Source: Vanessa cardui
Lineage: Eukaryota; Arthropoda; Insecta; Lepidoptera; Nymphalidae
DNA: 64,000 bases
Reading direction: 5' to 3'
Assembly: GCF_905220365.1 (NCBI RefSeq)
Contig: NC_061143.1
Location: 5,456,001-5,520,000 of the forward strand
Numbering within the stretch: the first letter of the stretch is position 1; each line of letters opens with the position of its first letter. The translations under genes and the position numbers were made by a program. Under the pieces are notes generated by a model, which was given only the letters and a program-made list of their open reading frames with translations, had not been told where the DNA came from and did no database searches. This document shows positions 61,501 through 64,000 of the stretch, piece by piece.

Positions 61501-64000
61501 TCGTTAAGAGAAATTGTTGTGGAACTGGGACCATTTAAAAATGTGTTGCTGTATTTTATTAGCCCCTTTAATATTTTTCCTTCCTCCTTACCAATTGATA
61601 AAAAACATTATGTAGGCAAGCGACTTAAGTGAAAATGAAATGTTAATTTAAAGTAATCTCTCTCGGGTTCTTTTTTCAGCATTTTCCATTCCGAAGATAT
61701 GTTTTTTATTAGTCCGTGTTATAATTTCGATCATTATTATAATTGCCAAAAAGAGCAGTTAGTTTTGAAGGAAGACTTACAACTGAGATAATATTTACAT
61801 CTGCTATATGTTTGCTAGAAGCTTAGACAGATTAATTTATAATCTGATAAAATTTCTAAAACTAATGAACTTAGCCCAAAATTTATCTCAAAATTATCGA
61901 GTAAACAAACGTTCAATGACAAAGTTCTCAAATTGAGCATAGTGTACGTTTCTCACTAGGAAATAGCCTGAAGTGTTTGGCAAATATCGAACTTGGCCAA
62001 GTTTACCAAGATTGGCAAGTTCACTAACTTATCCGAATTCGTCATTGGACTCGCTAACTTTCTGACCCGGTGAACCAACGATTTAATTATCTCCGTACTC
62101 TCTCTGAATAGCAAATTACCACAAAATATTGTGACACTTTCTAGGAGTTAAAAGCTGTTAAATTGTTCATTGTGTTACGTTAAAATTTCGCCTATATTGT
62201 GTTCGATTCGCATCACTGAATGAGTAATATTAAATGTATACAATAAAGTTAATTATATCCCTTTCAATAGCTTTCGTTAATTTAAAATCTTAATTAATAA
62301 AAATAATGATACTTCGTATGTTTGACCTCTTTATATTCCTTAACCATTAATCCGTTTTCGAGTCATAGGTACATAACTAAGAGTTGTTTTGGCAGAAAAT
62401 AATAAGAATATTGAAAATTAAAAATAATCATACAAATTTTTTACCTTCAAAATAAAATTTTATTTCAATCGTGCGAAGCCAGGACGGGAAGCGAGTCTAA
62501 GTTAAAATTTTTAATGCTACAAATGTATATAGAAAGTAATAGCAATGAATATTCAATTCATAGTTCATTTAACACACTAATTTTAATGTTATCATAATAT
62601 CAAAATGTATTAAATGACAGAAATAACCATGGAGTTGAATGAAACGAAAATTATTTTTTGTGATATTGGTCACAATTTTGGATATCTTTAATTTTAGATA
62701 CTTAACTTTAATAAATTGAACAGGTGATATTAAAATTACATTGTCTAAAGACTAGAATAAACGTTCAAGTAAGATAAATACGAGTCATTGTCATAAATGA
62801 AGTCGGATAGAACTTGGTTATAAATTGTTTTGTATTATTTTTTTTAATTTTGCATCTGCACAGAGTATGGATATTACTGCAACCCAAAACAATTAGCAGA
62901 GGCACTAACAAGCTCCATGTATTAGTGTGATCTGATCATTCAGCTCTCAGTTTGTGCCGTATTTATATAAATAAAATTTCAATAACACGTTAACCGTGTT
63001 ATAGCTAAACTAATTTAACAAGTTACTAACAATTGCATGAAACTAATCCAAATCAAAAACCAACAAACAAAATAAGCATTATATATAAATATTGTCTAAT
63101 TTGGTAATCGAGTAATCTTCGAGGCATCCAATAGCACTTATATAACTTTGTTATTCTAGAGCAAAGCAAGCAACTTACGTTTTGATATATAAACGGGCAC
63201 AAATTTAGTTCATGCAAATAAAACAATTTAAGAAGCCAAACATAAAACTCGACTAAGTTAAGTACTTTAAAAAAAATAACAAAATTGTTAGGATAAGTCG
63301 AACTTGGAAGACATAATTCTTTTCGATATGGTTACGTTGATAAGATAACGAAATTTTAGTAAAAATATTTTGGGTGAAACTTTTTAAAGAGTAAAGCAAC
63401 CGACAGTGTTCAAACATACATAAATTACTATGAGTATTCCATTCGAGTGTCCGATAAGGTGGCCTGCGGACACAAACTTGACGGAAAAGTTGGTTAAGAA
63501 TCGCCATTTCTATTGGATATGTCCGATTATCTGATATAGGTCGATGTGACTTTATTACAACGGTCAGAACAACTTATATTCGACTATAACGTCTCAAATT
63601 CAAATTGATTTAATCAATATAAGAACAAATCCACTTTTTTTTCAAATTAAAATTAGTCCACGAATTTGAATCGAGCAAAAACAAGAATTTTACATAGATA
63701 TTCAAGAAGCGGGGTATCTAGAACAATAGTTACCATACGTAGATGTCGTAAATGCAACAATGTTGAAATGTAACACATATATTTTAGAGGCTTAAGAAAT
63801 CATAGTAATTGTAAGTAAAACTCGCGAGGCAAATTACACTTGGCAAGAAGTATGGAACCGTCATAGCTGCGGAATTATTTCTATACAAATCGCAGGCCGC
63901 AGAAACACGAGGGTACAGAGAAATATTTTCATCGGAACGGCCATTTAATGAATAAACTAAAATACATTATTTGAACATATTAAACAGAACTAAATTAAGC
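58557..64000. other. Mostly unique spacer with CpG-bearing patches, no gene seen
   Basis: No gene is supported. Patches at about 60290-60510 and 60955-61110 are richer in CpG and more complex than the AT-rich flanks. Two overlapping minus frames at 60238-60505 show no recognisable domain. The last frame, 63253-63507 minus, likewise shows none. The interval 61120-64000 is AT-rich and featureless apart from a perfect 14-bp palindrome at 61990-62003. Confidence 0.5.
60626..60672. promoter_or_regulatory. Candidate binding-site cluster: octamer and CRE
   Basis: The octamer ATTTGCAT (60626-60633), recognised by POU-domain factors, is followed by a perfect CRE, TGACGTCA (60652-60659), which continues as repeated 'cgtcacgtcacgtcg'. 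The motifs are exact. A regulatory role is inference. Confidence 0.25.

Overview
The window looks like AT-rich nuclear DNA from a butterfly or moth, most likely a nymphalid. The case rests on its repeats. At least seven pieces belong to a tRNA-headed SINE that I believe is the Metulj type described from Heliconius. About fourteen pieces belong to a second, roughly 250-290 bp interspersed repeat, called repeat A here. There are also copies of a second tRNA-headed SINE with an ATT-rich tail and fragments of an RTE-like LINE tail. Family names come from memory and were not checked against a library.

I found no intact protein-coding gene, no convincing exon, no true tRNA or rRNA gene, no CRISPR array and no bacterial-type operon. 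Nearly all open frames are short, start at random ATG or TTG codons and lie in AT-rich spacer or inside repeats. The simplest reading is a gene desert: intergenic DNA, one or more large introns, or both. The two best protein-like signals are a broken minus-strand frame at 35988-36299, with one internal stop and a distant resemblance to the N-terminal part of ANL (acyl-CoA synthetase-like) enzymes, and an unidentified 129-codon open frame at 9606-9995.

Layout. 1-85: cut-off SINE tail. 0.9-1.2 kb, 4.8-5.1 kb and 5.6-6.0 kb: repeat A copies, the last interrupted by SINE B. 8.3 kb: GC-rich hairpin joined to a repeat A scrap. 9.1-10.5 kb: gene-like open frames and a 36-bp tandem duplication. 11.3-12 kb: two opposed RTE-like fragments. 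14.7-17.5 kb: repeat cluster holding the only nearly complete SINE with clear target-site duplications. 18-26 kb: mostly unique sequence with a dispersed repeat pair and a decayed SINE. 28.4-30.7 kb: three interspersed repeats including the fullest SINE B. 32.7-35.1 kb: SINE scraps and a repeat A copy. 35.6-36.3 kb: perfect hairpin beside the broken gene-like frame. 39.6-58.5 kb: nine of the fourteen repeat A copies, one with a 37-bp flanking duplication. 57.4-58.1 kb: dispersed repeat pair. 58.6-64 kb: mostly unique DNA with higher-GC patches that could be regulatory.

No genes can be shown to work together here. The useful content is the record of retroposon insertion, nesting and decay, several inverted repeats, and a few complex, CpG-bearing patches that are candidates for conserved regulatory DNA.
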